From assembly GCA_002325375.1 (NCBI GenBank), contig DCRZ01000003.1, forward strand, positions 1 to 64,000: 64,000 nt of DNA, written 5' to 3'. Positions 40,978-49,472 of the stretch are shown here, piece by piece. This stretch comes from Rhodospirillaceae bacterium UBA1479 (lineage in GTDB: Bacteria; Pseudomonadota; Alphaproteobacteria; Rhodospirillales; Casp-alpha2). The position numbers and the translations under genes are program-made. Position 1 is the first letter of the stretch, and each line of letters starts with the position of its first letter. The notes beneath the pieces were generated by a model, which did no database searches, was not told where the DNA came from, and was given only the letters and a program-made list of their open reading frames with translations.

Positions 40978-41979
40978 ATGTCCCTGCCCACGGAAATGAC
41001 CTGCGTCGAAATCGCCGAGCCCGGCGGCCCGGAACAGCTGCGCATCACGACCCGCCCCGTGCCGGCCCCCGCCAAGGGCGAGGTCCTGATCAAGGTCGCG
41101 GCCGCCGGCGTCAATCGCCCCGACGTGGTGCAGCGCCTAGGCCATTACGCCCCACCCGAAGGCGTGACGGACATTCCGGGCCTGGAGGTTTCGGGCACCG
41201 TGGCCGCCTTGGGCGACGGCGTCGAAGGCTGGGCCGTAGGCGACGCCCTTTGCGCCCTGGTCGCGGGCGGCGGTTACGGCGCATACGTCACGGCCCCCAC
41301 CGAACAATGCCTGCCGGTGCCGAAGGGCCTGTCCATGGTCGAGGCCGCGGCCCTGCCGGAAACCTTTTTCACCGTGTGGACCAACCTGTATGAGCGCGGC
41401 GACCTGAAACCGGGCGAAGCCCTGATGGTCCACGGCGGCACGTCGGGCATCGGCACCACGGCGATCCAGGTCGCCAGCCGCCTGGGGGCGAAGGTCATCG
41501 CCACGGCGGGCAGCGCCGAAAAATGCCAAGCTTGCCTGGACCTGGGGGCCGAACGCGCCGTCAACTACCGGGAAGAAGACTTCGTCGCGGCCGCCAAGGA
41601 CTTCACCGACGACAAGGGCGTCGACGTGATCCTCGACATGGTCGGCGGCGACTACATCGAAAAGAACCTGAAATCCCTCAATCGCGACGGCCGCCTGGTC
41701 AATATCGCGTTCATGAAGGGATCCAAGGCCGAAATCAACTTCATGCCGCTGATGCTGAAGCGTCTGACCATCACTGGATCGACCCTGCGGGCCCAGTCGG
41801 TCGCCCGAAAAGGCGTGATCGCAAAGGCCGTGCGCGAAAACGTCTGGCCCCTGATCGAGAAGGGTGAGGTCAAGCCTGTGATTTACAAGACTTTTTCCCT
41901 AAATCAGGCGCGCGAAGCCCATGAATTGATGGAATCCAACCAGCACATCGGGAAAATCGTGTTTCAGGTTGCGGAATAG
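40978..41979 (+). CDS. NAD(P)H-quinone oxidoreductase, PIG3 family
   Basis: A 333-residue zinc-free medium-chain dehydrogenase. GroES-like domain first (AAAGVNRPDVVQRLGHYAPP, IPGLEVSGTVAALGDGV), then a Rossmann domain with the NADPH loop LMVHGGTSGIGTTAIQVA and KVIATAGSAEKC, then GRLVNIAFMKGSKAEINF. The TP53I3/PIG3 group reduces quinones with NADPH. No zinc-ligand cysteines of alcohol dehydrogenases are seen. It is divergent from DUF1192. Confidence 0.92.
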   Translation: MSLPTEMTCVEIAEPGGPEQLRITTRPVPAPAKGEVLIKVAAAGVNRPDVVQRLGHYAPPEGVTDIPGLEVSGTVAALGDGVEGWAVGDALCALVAGGGYGAYVTAPTEQCLPVPKGLSMVEAAALPETFFTVWTNLYERGDLKPGEALMVHGGTSGIGTTAIQVASRLGAKVIATAGSAEKCQACLDLGAERAVNYREEDFVAAAKDFTDDKGVDVILDMVGGDYIEKNLKSLNRDGRLVNIAFMKGSKAEINFMPLMLKRLTITGSTLRAQSVARKGVIAKAVRENVWPLIEKGEVKPVIYKTFSLNQAREAHELMESNQHIGKIVFQVAE

Positions 41980-42121
41980 ACCCCAAAATCAATCTGATCC
42001 TTTGACCCGAGGGCCCTTGTGCCTATATAACGTCGCAAGTTCCGGTGCGTCCCCGTACGCGCGGGGGCGTGCTGGTCGATTAAGACAATCCCGAAATCCA
42101 ACACCGAATGGGAAGGTAATT

Positions 42122-42802
42122 ATGGCGCGTCCGTTGATGCCGAAGGCCACAGCCGTCTGGCTTGTGGAGAACACGGCCCTCACCTTCAGGCAGATCGCCG
42201 AATTCTGCGGCCTGCATGAACTGGAAGTTCAGGCCATCGCCGACGACGAAGTCGCCATCGGAATGCAGGGGCTCGACCCCGTGCAGGCCGGTGAACTGAC
42301 CCAGGAGGAGCTGGAGCGCTGCGAAGGCGACGCCACAGCCAGCCTGAAAGCCGCCAAGCCGTCCCTGCCCCTGCCGAAGAAAACCAAGGGTGCGCGTTAC
42401 ACCCCCGTGGCCAAGCGCCAGGACCGGCCCGACGCCATCGCCTGGCTGGTGAAGAACTATCCGGAAATGTCCGACGGCCAGATTTCCAAACTGATCGGCA
42501 CGACTAAGCCGACCATCATGTCCGTGCGCGACCGTTCGCACTGGAACACCTCGAACATCAAGCCGCAGAACCCGGTGGGTCTGGGCTTGTGTACGGCTGA
42601 CGATCTGGAAAAGGTCATCGCCGTTGCCCGTGCGCGGGCCGGTACCGTCCACGGCCCGGCAGCCCAGGCGTCCGGCGTCCAAGGCATGGAACCGGCGGCA
42701 CCGCCGGCACCGGCCGAACCCGCCCCGGCACCCGAGCCCAGCGCGGAATCCGTCTGGCCGACCACGGAAAATGCACCGGCCACCGAGGGTGCCCAGGACT
42801 GA
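42122..42802 (+). CDS. trcR: Cell cycle transcriptional regulator TrcR (DUF1013)
   Basis: A 226-residue protein of the DUF1013/TrcR family, specific to alphaproteobacteria and linked to cell-cycle control. It holds two helix-turn-helix-like units: LPKATAVWLVENTALTFRQIAEFCGL-type start (here KATAVWLVENTALTFRQIA) and AIAWLVKNYPEMSDGQISKLIGTT (read as WLVKNYPEMSDGQISKLIG). IMSVRDRSHWNTSNIKPQNP is strongly conserved. The tail of about 55 residues is alanine/proline-rich. GGGAAGG lies seven bases before the ATG at 42122. Confidence 0.9.
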   Translation: MARPLMPKATAVWLVENTALTFRQIAEFCGLHELEVQAIADDEVAIGMQGLDPVQAGELTQEELERCEGDATASLKAAKPSLPLPKKTKGARYTPVAKRQDRPDAIAWLVKNYPEMSDGQISKLIGTTKPTIMSVRDRSHWNTSNIKPQNPVGLGLCTADDLEKVIAVARARAGTVHGPAAQASGVQGMEPAAPPAPAEPAPAPEPSAESVWPTTENAPATEGAQD

Positions 42803-42820
42803 TTCCGCACCGGCCTTCCG

Positions 42821-43606
42821 TCACCGTCCTTTGAAGACGGCGGCCCGTTTTTCGGCAAAGGCCTGCTCGGCCTCGCGGTGATCCTCGGAAAACCACAAGT
42901 CTTCCAGAAGCGCCTCTCCGGCCGCCCGGCCCTCGCCGCGCGCGGCCGCGCGCAGCGCCCGTTTGGTCGCCGATACCGCCAGGGGCGCCGCCGGCATGGC
43001 GGTGAGAAACCCCACCGCATGGTCCACGACGTCTTCGCCCACAGCCACCGCGTCGATCAGCCCCTGGTCCAGGGCCTCCCCGGCGGACAACTGTTCGCAG
43101 CTTAGCAACATGCGCATGGCGCGGGCGTATCCCACCACATGCATCAACCGTTCGGCGCCGTTCCATCCGGGAATGATGCCGAGCCGCGCCTGCGGCAGGC
43201 CGATCTTCGCATCCTCGGCCATGAACCGCAGATCGCAAGCCAAGGCCAGTTCCGCGCCGCCGCCCAGGGCATAGCCGTTGATCGCCGCGATGACCGGCAG
43301 GGGATGAGCCTCGAACGCGTCGAGCAGGCCGCGGACGACGCCGAAGGTCTCAGCCAGTTCCTCGGGCGAGGAAATCGCGCGGTAGGCCTTCAAATCACCC
43401 CCGGTGCAGAAGAAACGATCACCGGCGCCGGTCACCACGATACCACGCAGGTCCGTCCTGCCGGCCGTGCCGTCCAATGCGTCGCGCATGGCCTGGGCCG
43501 TGTCGCGGGAAATCGAGTTCCCGGCCTGCTCACGGTCGATGGTGAGGATCAGGACGCCGGCGCGTTCCGCCGCGCGAACCAACGGCTTAATCACGCTGGA
43601 CGACAT
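42821..43606 (-). CDS. Crotonase (enoyl-CoA hydratase/isomerase) family protein
   Basis: A 261-residue crotonase. The oxyanion-hole and first acid segments are normal: ITGAG-type VVTGAGDRFFCTGGDLKAY and YALGGGAELALACDLRF, retaining the glutamate equal to rat Glu144. The second acid (Glu164 in rat) is replaced by Gln in KIGLPQARLGIIPGWNG. It is therefore probably not a plain hydratase; isomerase, dehydratase, lyase or decarboxylase activity is possible. It is the last gene of an operon after the VOC gene, which it overlaps by 20 bases. Confidence 0.87.
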   Translation of the reverse strand: MSSSVIKPLVRAAERAGVLILTIDREQAGNSISRDTAQAMRDALDGTAGRTDLRGIVVTGAGDRFFCTGGDLKAYRAISSPEELAETFGVVRGLLDAFEAHPLPVIAAINGYALGGGAELALACDLRFMAEDAKIGLPQARLGIIPGWNGAERLMHVVGYARAMRMLLSCEQLSAGEALDQGLIDAVAVGEDVVDHAVGFLTAMPAAPLAVSATKRALRAAARGEGRAAGEALLEDLWFSEDHREAEQAFAEKRAAVFKGR

Positions 43607-44516
43607 GAATCAGAAGTCCGCCAAGGCTTTTGGGATGGATGAACCCGATCAGCGCCCGCCGCGACCCCGGCCGTCCCACGGTGTCGATCATGGTGCATCC
43701 GGCGTCGCCGAGGGCGGCCAGCGTCGCGTTGATGTCCGGCGACTTCAGGGCGACATGATGCAGGCCCTGGCCGCGGGTTTCGATGTACTTGGTGATCGCC
43801 CCCTGGTCCTGCCGGGTCGTACCGGATGCGCCATGGGCGATCTCCGCCCCGTGGGACGGATCGAAGTTCTGCAGGAACTCCAGTTCGCAATCGCCGGCGG
43901 TCAGGAACGCGACGCGCAGGCCGCCGACGGGCCGGGGCGGGCGGCTGTGATAGACGACGCCGTATTTGTCCGAGGTGAAGCTTTCGACCGTCGTCTGGAC
44001 CTCCATGTCCGTCTGCTGGCTTTCGATGGGCAGGCCGAGCGTATCGGTGAACACCGAGATGGCTTTCCGGTTGTCGGCGCTGGCGACGCCCAGATGGTCG
44101 ATGCGCTCGATCCGGGGCGACGCCGACCTGTCGATGGTCAAGGGATCGACCAGACAGGTCCGGACCCCGACGGTGGCGTCCGGGTCCAGTTCCACATGGC
44201 GCCCGCCGGCCAGGCCCGGCCGGCCCGCATCGCGCGCGGAAATGCCCGCCGCCGCAAGGCGCGCGGTGGTCCCGTCCACGTCATCGACGGACAGGCCGAT
44301 GTGATGCACGCCGGTGCGGTCCGTTTCGTGGACGAAGGGGTCGCCCGGCTCGAACACGGCGAGGGCCGCGTCGCCAACGGCGAACACCGGCACGGTGTCG
44401 CCGCCCAGGGCACAGTCGGTCCGCGTCAGTCCGAGCACCCTGCCCAGCACATCGCATGCAGCGGGCACATCGCGGGAAACCAGGGCGACGTAGGAAAGGC
44501 TGGGTGATGATGTCAT
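43587..44516 (-). CDS. Two-domain VOC (glyoxalase/epimerase) family protein
   Basis: A 309-residue protein made of two vicinal-oxygen-chelate halves. Half 1 (YVALVSRDVPAACDVLGRVL, TGVHHIGLSVDDVDGTTARL) and half 2 (IERIDHLGVASADNRKAISV, GLHHVALKSPDINATLAALG) each have the paired beta-alpha-beta-beta-beta modules with His and Glu metal ligands (DHLGVA, ELEFLQNF, HHVAL). The second half resembles methylmalonyl-CoA epimerase. Between CoA-transferase and crotonase genes, an acyl-CoA epimerase is the best guess; a dioxygenase is possible. It overlaps caiB-like by ATGA. Confidence 0.78.
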   Translation of the reverse strand: MTSSPSLSYVALVSRDVPAACDVLGRVLGLTRTDCALGGDTVPVFAVGDAALAVFEPGDPFVHETDRTGVHHIGLSVDDVDGTTARLAAAGISARDAGRPGLAGGRHVELDPDATVGVRTCLVDPLTIDRSASPRIERIDHLGVASADNRKAISVFTDTLGLPIESQQTDMEVQTTVESFTSDKYGVVYHSRPPRPVGGLRVAFLTAGDCELEFLQNFDPSHGAEIAHGASGTTRQDQGAITKYIETRGQGLHHVALKSPDINATLAALGDAGCTMIDTVGRPGSRRALIGFIHPKSLGGLLIHVVQRD

Positions 44517-45724
44517 GTCATCCTCGCTGTGCTGTTCTCGATTGATCCGTCATGGATAAGCTGCTGGATGCGGTCCGGGGCGATGCCCCAATCCGCAAGA
44601 ACCGTTTCGCTGTGTTCGCCCAGGGCCGGCGGCGCGAACCGCACGGTCTTCGGCCCGACCGCGTCCAGGCGCAAGGGATTGGACAGCAGGTTCAGGTCCC
44701 CGATGACCGGGTGGCTGATCGTTTCCACCATCCCCGCGTGCGCCACCTGAGGGTCGTTGAACATCTGTCCCAGGTCGTAGACGGGCCCGGCGGGAATGCC
44801 GGCCTCCATCAGTTCATGGGACCATTCGATGGCGGTCTTGGACGCCAGTTTCCCGTTCAACAAACCACGCAAGCGGGCTCTATTTCGGTCGCGTCCCGTG
44901 TTGTCGGCGAAGTCGGGGTCGTCCACCAATTCGGAGAGCCCCAAAGTGTCGCAGAGCTTTTTCCATTGGGTCTGGTTGGCAGCGGCGATGTTGACGAGAG
45001 CATCCGAGGCCTGAAAGGCGCCGTAAGGGTAGATCACCGGATGTTCGTTGCCCATGCGGCCGGGAACGTCCCCCAGGCTCAGGTATCGCTGGCCCTGGAC
45101 GCAGAGCATGCCGACGACGGAGGCCAGCAGCGAGGTATCGACCTTTTGCCCCTGCCCCGTCGCCGTGCGTTGATGGATGGCGGCGGTGATGCCCGTGGAC
45201 AGCCACATGCCCGACACAAGGTCGGCCAAGGGCACGCCCAGGCGCGTCGGCGGGCCGTCGGGTTCGCCGGAAAGGCTCATCATGCCCGACATGCCCTGGG
45301 CGATCTGATCGAACCCGGGCCAAGTGCCATAAGGCCCGTCGGAACCGAACCCCGTGATGGTGGCGTGGATCAGGCGCGGGTTGTCCTGTTTCAGGCTGTC
45401 GTAATCCAGGCCCAGCTTTTCGATGGTTCCCGGTTTGAAATTCTCGACCAGGACATCCGACTCGCGGGCCAGATCACGCAACACCGCCTGGCCGCCGTCA
45501 CTGCGGAAATCCACGGCCAGGGACCGCTTGTTCCGGTTCACGGACAGGAAGAAACAGCCGATGCCGTGATCGAACGGCCCCCAGGCGCGGCACATGTCGC
45601 CCTCGCCCACCGGCTCCGCCTTCAGAACGTCCGCCCCCAGATCCCCCAGGATCATCGTGCAGAACGGACCGGACAGGGCCCGCGTCAGGTCGAGCACGCG
45701 GATTCCGTCCAAAGGTAGCGCCAT
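44513..45724 (-). CDS. Class III (CaiB/BaiF) CoA-transferase
   Basis: A 403-residue family III CoA-transferase, moving CoA between carboxylic acids through an enzyme-bound anhydride. The N-terminus LDGIRVLDLTRALSGPFCTM and LGADVLKAEPVGEGDMCRAW are typical, with the nucleophile Asp expected near AQGMSGMMSLSGEPDGPP / PLADLVSGMWLSTGI. GGGAGG precedes the ATG. It is the first gene of a three-gene operon (CoA-transferase, VOC, crotonase) facing a GntR/FCD regulator across 137 bases, pointing to activation of an inducible organic acid. Confidence 0.9.
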   Translation of the reverse strand: MALPLDGIRVLDLTRALSGPFCTMILGDLGADVLKAEPVGEGDMCRAWGPFDHGIGCFFLSVNRNKRSLAVDFRSDGGQAVLRDLARESDVLVENFKPGTIEKLGLDYDSLKQDNPRLIHATITGFGSDGPYGTWPGFDQIAQGMSGMMSLSGEPDGPPTRLGVPLADLVSGMWLSTGITAAIHQRTATGQGQKVDTSLLASVVGMLCVQGQRYLSLGDVPGRMGNEHPVIYPYGAFQASDALVNIAAANQTQWKKLCDTLGLSELVDDPDFADNTGRDRNRARLRGLLNGKLASKTAIEWSHELMEAGIPAGPVYDLGQMFNDPQVAHAGMVETISHPVIGDLNLLSNPLRLDAVGPKTVRFAPPALGEHSETVLADWGIAPDRIQQLIHDGSIENSTARMT

Positions 45725-45785
45725 TCCGTCCTCCCATGATTATTGCCGCCCGCGTCATTCGCGACAGGCTGACCGGGAATTTAAT

Positions 45786-45798
45786 ATTGTTAGACAAT
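45786..45798. promoter_or_regulatory. GntR/FadR-type operator ATTGT-TAG-ACAAT
   Basis: A perfect palindrome with a 3-base centre. TTGTTAGACAA (45787-45797) fits the FadR-subfamily consensus TNGTNNNACNA exactly. It lies in the region shared by the CoA-transferase operon and the GntR gene and overlaps the likely -35 region of the rightward promoter, so the GntR protein probably controls both directions. Confidence 0.65.
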
Positions 45799-45821
45799 TA
45801 GTCAATTAGAAAATATATAAT
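45791..45821 (+). promoter_or_regulatory. Promoter of the GntR gene
   Basis: TATAAT (45816-45821) is a perfect -10 box, preceded by TAGACA (45791-45796) at 19 bases or GACAAT at 17. The ATG lies 41 bases downstream. The overlap with the palindrome suggests autorepression. Confidence 0.5.
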
Positions 45822-45861
45822 GCTTTCATAACGCTCGGCGGCGACCTATCAAGAGAACGAC

Positions 45862-46557
45862 ATGAGCAGCGCATCTGGCCCCACCGACTTTCCCCGCCCG
45901 GACCTATTGCCGGAGCGGCTTGCCGAATGGATTTCAGGTGAAATCGTGGCCGGCCGCTTTCCGCCCGGCGAACGTCTCGTGGAACATGCCCTGTCGAAAC
46001 GCTGCAACGTCAGCCGGGTGCCGCTGCGCGAGGCCCTGCGCATCGTGGCGGCCCAGGGGTTGCTGATTCTGGAACCCCACCGGGGGGCCGTCGTCACGCC
46101 CCTGTCGGAAAGCGAATTGCGGGAACTGTTCGACCTGCGCATGGCGATCGAGGGCTTTGCCGCCGCCTCGGCGGCCCGGCAGCAACCGGCGGCGGCCTTC
46201 GCCGCCCTGCGCCGCATGAACGCGGACCTGGATGAATTGATCCAGGCCGAGGATTACGAGCGCTATTACGCCCTGGCGGCGGAATTTCACGATGCCCTGG
46301 TCGCCGCGGCGCAAAACGGCCTATTGGTGGAAACCTACAACCGGGTAAAGATCCGTTTCCGGCGTTATCAGGCCGTGCTCGCCAACATCCCCCATCTGCC
46401 GCCCCGGTCCGTTGCCGAACACACACGGATACTGGCGGCCATGGAAGCCGGTGACGCGGACGGCGCCCGTGCCCTGGTCGAAGCGCACATCCGGGATCTG
46501 GTCGATGCCTATGGCCAATCGGACGCGGGACGCCGGTTCTTCGATCAGGCGTCCTGA
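45862..46557 (+). CDS. GntR-family regulator, FadR/FCD subfamily
   Basis: A 231-residue repressor-type regulator. Winged helix at about 15-80 (LAEWISGEIVAGRFPPGERL, VSRVPLREALRIVAAQGLL, HRGAVVTPLSESEL) and an all-helical FCD ligand domain (LFDLRMAIEGFAAASAA, AAEFHDALVAAAQNGLL, EHTRILAAMEAGDADGARAL) with the Asp/His metal-site residues. FCD domains bind small carboxylates or acyl-CoA. Divergent from the CoA-transferase operon, which it probably regulates. Confidence 0.9.
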   Translation: MSSASGPTDFPRPDLLPERLAEWISGEIVAGRFPPGERLVEHALSKRCNVSRVPLREALRIVAAQGLLILEPHRGAVVTPLSESELRELFDLRMAIEGFAAASAARQQPAAAFAALRRMNADLDELIQAEDYERYYALAAEFHDALVAAAQNGLLVETYNRVKIRFRRYQAVLANIPHLPPRSVAEHTRILAAMEAGDADGARALVEAHIRDLVDAYGQSDAGRRFFDQAS

Positions 46558-46569
46558 CCGACCCGGCGG

Positions 46570-47850
46570 TTATTTCCCGTCTTCGGCCAGTTTGTTGAGG
46601 CAGGCCAGTTCGACGCAGGCGCAGACCACGTCCATGGCCTGAACCACTTCCTCCAGCGGCGGCAGGGTCGGCGCCAGGCGGATGTTGCGATCGTTGGGGT
46701 CCTTGCCGTAGGGGAAGCACGACCCGGCGGGGGTCAGCTTGACTCCAGCCTCGCCGGCCAGGCGGATGACCTCCTTGGCGCAGCCGTCGAGCACGTCCAG
46801 GCTGACGAAATAGCCGCCCTTAGGTCTTGTCCAGGTCGCGATGCCCTTGCCCGCCAGATGCTTGGTCAACGCGTCGTCCACGGCCTTGAATTTTGGCGCG
46901 CAGAGTTTCGCATGGCCGTCCATATGGGCCAGGATGCCGTCCATGTCCTTGAAGAACTTGACCTGACGCAGCTGGGTGATCTTGTCCGGGCCGATGGTCT
47001 CGAAGAACAGATGGTCCAGGGCGTCCTTGACGTTGGCCTTGGAGCCGGCGAACACGGCGATGCCCGCCCCCGCGTACGTGATCTTGGAGGTCGAGCCGAA
47101 GATGAACGGCCGGTCCGGGCAGCCCGCTTTTTCACAGACCGTCAGGATGTCGGCGACCGTGTCCAGGCCCTGGCCCAGATGGTGCACGGCATAGGCGTTG
47201 TCCCACAGGATGCGGAAATCAGGCGCCGCCGCTTTCATTTTGGCCAGGCGTTCGACGACCGCGTCGGAATAGGTCGCCCCCGTCGGGTTAGAATACTTGG
47301 GCACGCACCAGATGGCCTTGACCTTGGGGTCCTTGACCAATTCCTCGACCGCATCCATATCCGGCCCGTCGTCCTTCATGTCGACGGAGACCATGTCCAG
47401 GCCCAGTTCTTCGCAGATCGCGAAATGCCGGTCATAGCCCGGCACGGGACAGATCACCGTCGCCCCTTCGTCCCGCCACGGCCCCTTCCCGCCCACGACA
47501 CCGAAGGTCATGGCCCGGGCCAGAACGCCGTACATCATCTGCAGGGAGGAGTTGCCGCCGATCACGACCTGATCGGCGGGCACGCCCAGGTATTCGCCGA
47601 ACAACTTGCGGCAGGCAGGGGTGCCGGCAAGGCCCCCGTAATTGCGCAGGTCCGTGCCGTCGTCGTCGCGCACGTCCTCCACCGTCACGTTGGTCAGAAG
47701 CGCATCGGACAAATCCAACTGCGCCGCCGACGGCTTGCCGCGGGTCATATCCAGGGCCAGATTACGGCCCCGAATATCGTCGTAATGCCCCTTGGCCCGG
47801 TCGTGGGATTGGGCAAGGACGTCGCCGCCCGCCTGTGTCAGGTCCGTCAT
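46570..47850 (-). CDS. Class I aminotransferase, aspartate/alanine type (Ic)
   Basis: A 426-residue fold-type I aminotransferase of the group with Corynebacterium AspT. LALDMTRGKPSAAQLDL and NYGGLAGTPACRKLFGEYLG open the protein; PVPGYDRHFAICEELGL, CVPKYSNPTGATYSD and the PLP lysine in FGSTSKITYAGAGIAVFAG follow; NIRLAPTLPP closes it. The usual substrates are aspartate or alanine with 2-oxoglutarate. The start at 47850 has GGAGAGACCC upstream; eight residues earlier is possible. It lies 40 bases after the aldehyde dehydrogenase and may be co-transcribed with it. Confidence 0.88.
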   Translation of the reverse strand: MTDLTQAGGDVLAQSHDRAKGHYDDIRGRNLALDMTRGKPSAAQLDLSDALLTNVTVEDVRDDDGTDLRNYGGLAGTPACRKLFGEYLGVPADQVVIGGNSSLQMMYGVLARAMTFGVVGGKGPWRDEGATVICPVPGYDRHFAICEELGLDMVSVDMKDDGPDMDAVEELVKDPKVKAIWCVPKYSNPTGATYSDAVVERLAKMKAAAPDFRILWDNAYAVHHLGQGLDTVADILTVCEKAGCPDRPFIFGSTSKITYAGAGIAVFAGSKANVKDALDHLFFETIGPDKITQLRQVKFFKDMDGILAHMDGHAKLCAPKFKAVDDALTKHLAGKGIATWTRPKGGYFVSLDVLDGCAKEVIRLAGEAGVKLTPAGSCFPYGKDPNDRNIRLAPTLPPLEEVVQAMDVVCACVELACLNKLAEDGK

Positions 47851-47890
47851 GGGTCTCTCCATGCTCCGTCGCAAGAAGTCCGGGCGGGCC

Positions 47891-49324
47891 TTACAGGCTC
47901 GCCTGGGTCACGAACTTCGGGTTCAGATAGGCTTCGATGGCTTCCGTGCCGCCCTCGGACCCGTAACCCGAATCCTTGACGCCGCCGAACGGCGTTTCCG
48001 GCAGGGCGATGCCATGATGGTTGATGGAAATCATGCCGCTTTCCACGTTGGCCGCCAGGTCCTGCGCGGTCTTGGCCGAGCCCGTATAGGCATAGGCGGC
48101 CAGGCCGAAGGGAAGCCGGTTGGCTTCCGCGATCACGTCGTCAAAGCCCTTGAACGGGGCGATCACGGCGACCGGGCCGAACGGTTCCTCGGTCATGATC
48201 CGGGCATCAAGGGGCACGTCGGTCAGCACGGTGGGCTCGAAGAAATTGCCCTTATTGCCGATGCGCTTGCCGCCGGTCTTGAGGTTCGCGCCCTTCTGCA
48301 CGGCGTCGCCGATGAATTCCTCCATGGCGGTGATGCGCCGGGGATTGGCCATCGGACCCATCTGGCTGTCGGCGGACATGCCGTCGCCGACCTTGATCGA
48401 CTTCATGCCGTCGGTGAACTTGCTGACGAACTGATCGTAAATGCCTTCCTGGATCAGGAAGCGGGTCGGCGACACGCAGACCTGGCCCGCGTTGCGCTGC
48501 TTGTTGGCGCGCAGGATCTTTACCGCCAGATCGACGTCGGCATCGTCGAACACGATGGACGGCGCATGCCCGCCCAGTTCCATGGTCGCGCGCTTCATGT
48601 GCGTGCCGGCCAGGGCTGCCAGATGCTTGCCGACCACGGTCGAGCCGGTGAAGGAAATCTTGCGGATCACCGGATGGGGGATCAGGTATTCGGAAATCTC
48701 GGCCGGCACGCCGTAGACTAGGTTGACGGCCCCGGCGGGCACGCCCGCGTCGGCGAAGCAGCGGATCAGTTCCGCTGGCGACGACGGGGTTTCCTCGGCC
48801 GCTTTGACGATGATGGAGCAGCCGGCGGCAAGCGCGCAGGCGATCTTGCGCACGGCCTGGTTGATGGGGAAGTTCCAGGGCGTGAAGGCGGCAACGGGGC
48901 CCACGGGCTCCTTGATCACCATCTGATAGACGTTGCCCGCGCGGGCCGGAATGATGCGGCCGTAGGTGCGGCGCGCTTCCTCGGCGTTCCAGTCGGTGAC
49001 GTCGGCGGCGACCAGGATTTCGCCCTTGGCCTCGGGCAGGGTCTTGCCCTGTTCCAGGGTCATCAGGGGGGCGATCTTGTCGGCCCGTTCGCGCAGCAGG
49101 TCAGCCGCCTTGCGCAGCACCTTGGCACGGTCGAAGGCCGAGACCTGCCGCCAAGCCTTGAAGCCTTTGTCCGCCGCTTCAAGGGCGCGGTCCAGATCCG
49201 CCTGTTCCGCATGGGCAACGGTGCCGATGACTTCGCCCGTGGCCGGGTTTTCAATCGGCATCGTGCGGCCCGCGGCCGCCTTGGTCCATTCGCCGTCGAT
49301 GAACAGCAAGACATCGTTATACAT
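47891..49324 (-). CDS. gabD: NAD(P)-dependent succinate-semialdehyde dehydrogenase family protein
   Basis: A 477-residue aldehyde dehydrogenase. AFTPWNFPINQAVRKIACAL is the cofactor strand, ISFTGSTVVGKHLA the Rossmann loop, TMELGGHAPSIVF carries the general-base Glu, and the nucleophile Cys is in NAGQVCVSPTRFL. The length and the pattern match the succinate-semialdehyde group, but 2-oxoglutarate-semialdehyde or glycolaldehyde are possible substrates. GAGGAATCC precedes the ATG. The adjacent aminotransferase would fit an amino-acid catabolic pair such as GABA or beta-alanine, which is inference. Confidence 0.85.
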   Translation of the reverse strand: MYNDVLLFIDGEWTKAAAGRTMPIENPATGEVIGTVAHAEQADLDRALEAADKGFKAWRQVSAFDRAKVLRKAADLLRERADKIAPLMTLEQGKTLPEAKGEILVAADVTDWNAEEARRTYGRIIPARAGNVYQMVIKEPVGPVAAFTPWNFPINQAVRKIACALAAGCSIIVKAAEETPSSPAELIRCFADAGVPAGAVNLVYGVPAEISEYLIPHPVIRKISFTGSTVVGKHLAALAGTHMKRATMELGGHAPSIVFDDADVDLAVKILRANKQRNAGQVCVSPTRFLIQEGIYDQFVSKFTDGMKSIKVGDGMSADSQMGPMANPRRITAMEEFIGDAVQKGANLKTGGKRIGNKGNFFEPTVLTDVPLDARIMTEEPFGPVAVIAPFKGFDDVIAEANRLPFGLAAYAYTGSAKTAQDLAANVESGMISINHHGIALPETPFGGVKDSGYGSEGGTEAIEAYLNPKFVTQASL

Positions 49325-49472
49325 GGTCGGATTCCTCGAAATTTTGATTAGGGAAGCGGGCGCAGCGCACCCTCAGGCGGCCAAGCGCCGCCCGTTGCCC
49401 GCACCATGCCCGATCCGGCGTCTGGTCTCAATGGGCCAGACGGGAAAAACAGTTAGGTCATGATGGCACGAC

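Noticed and set aside
49419..49442. Hairpin CGTCTGG/CCAGACG after prpE as a terminator.
   Set aside because: On the minus strand its T-run lies before the stem, not after it; on the plus strand no gene ends there.
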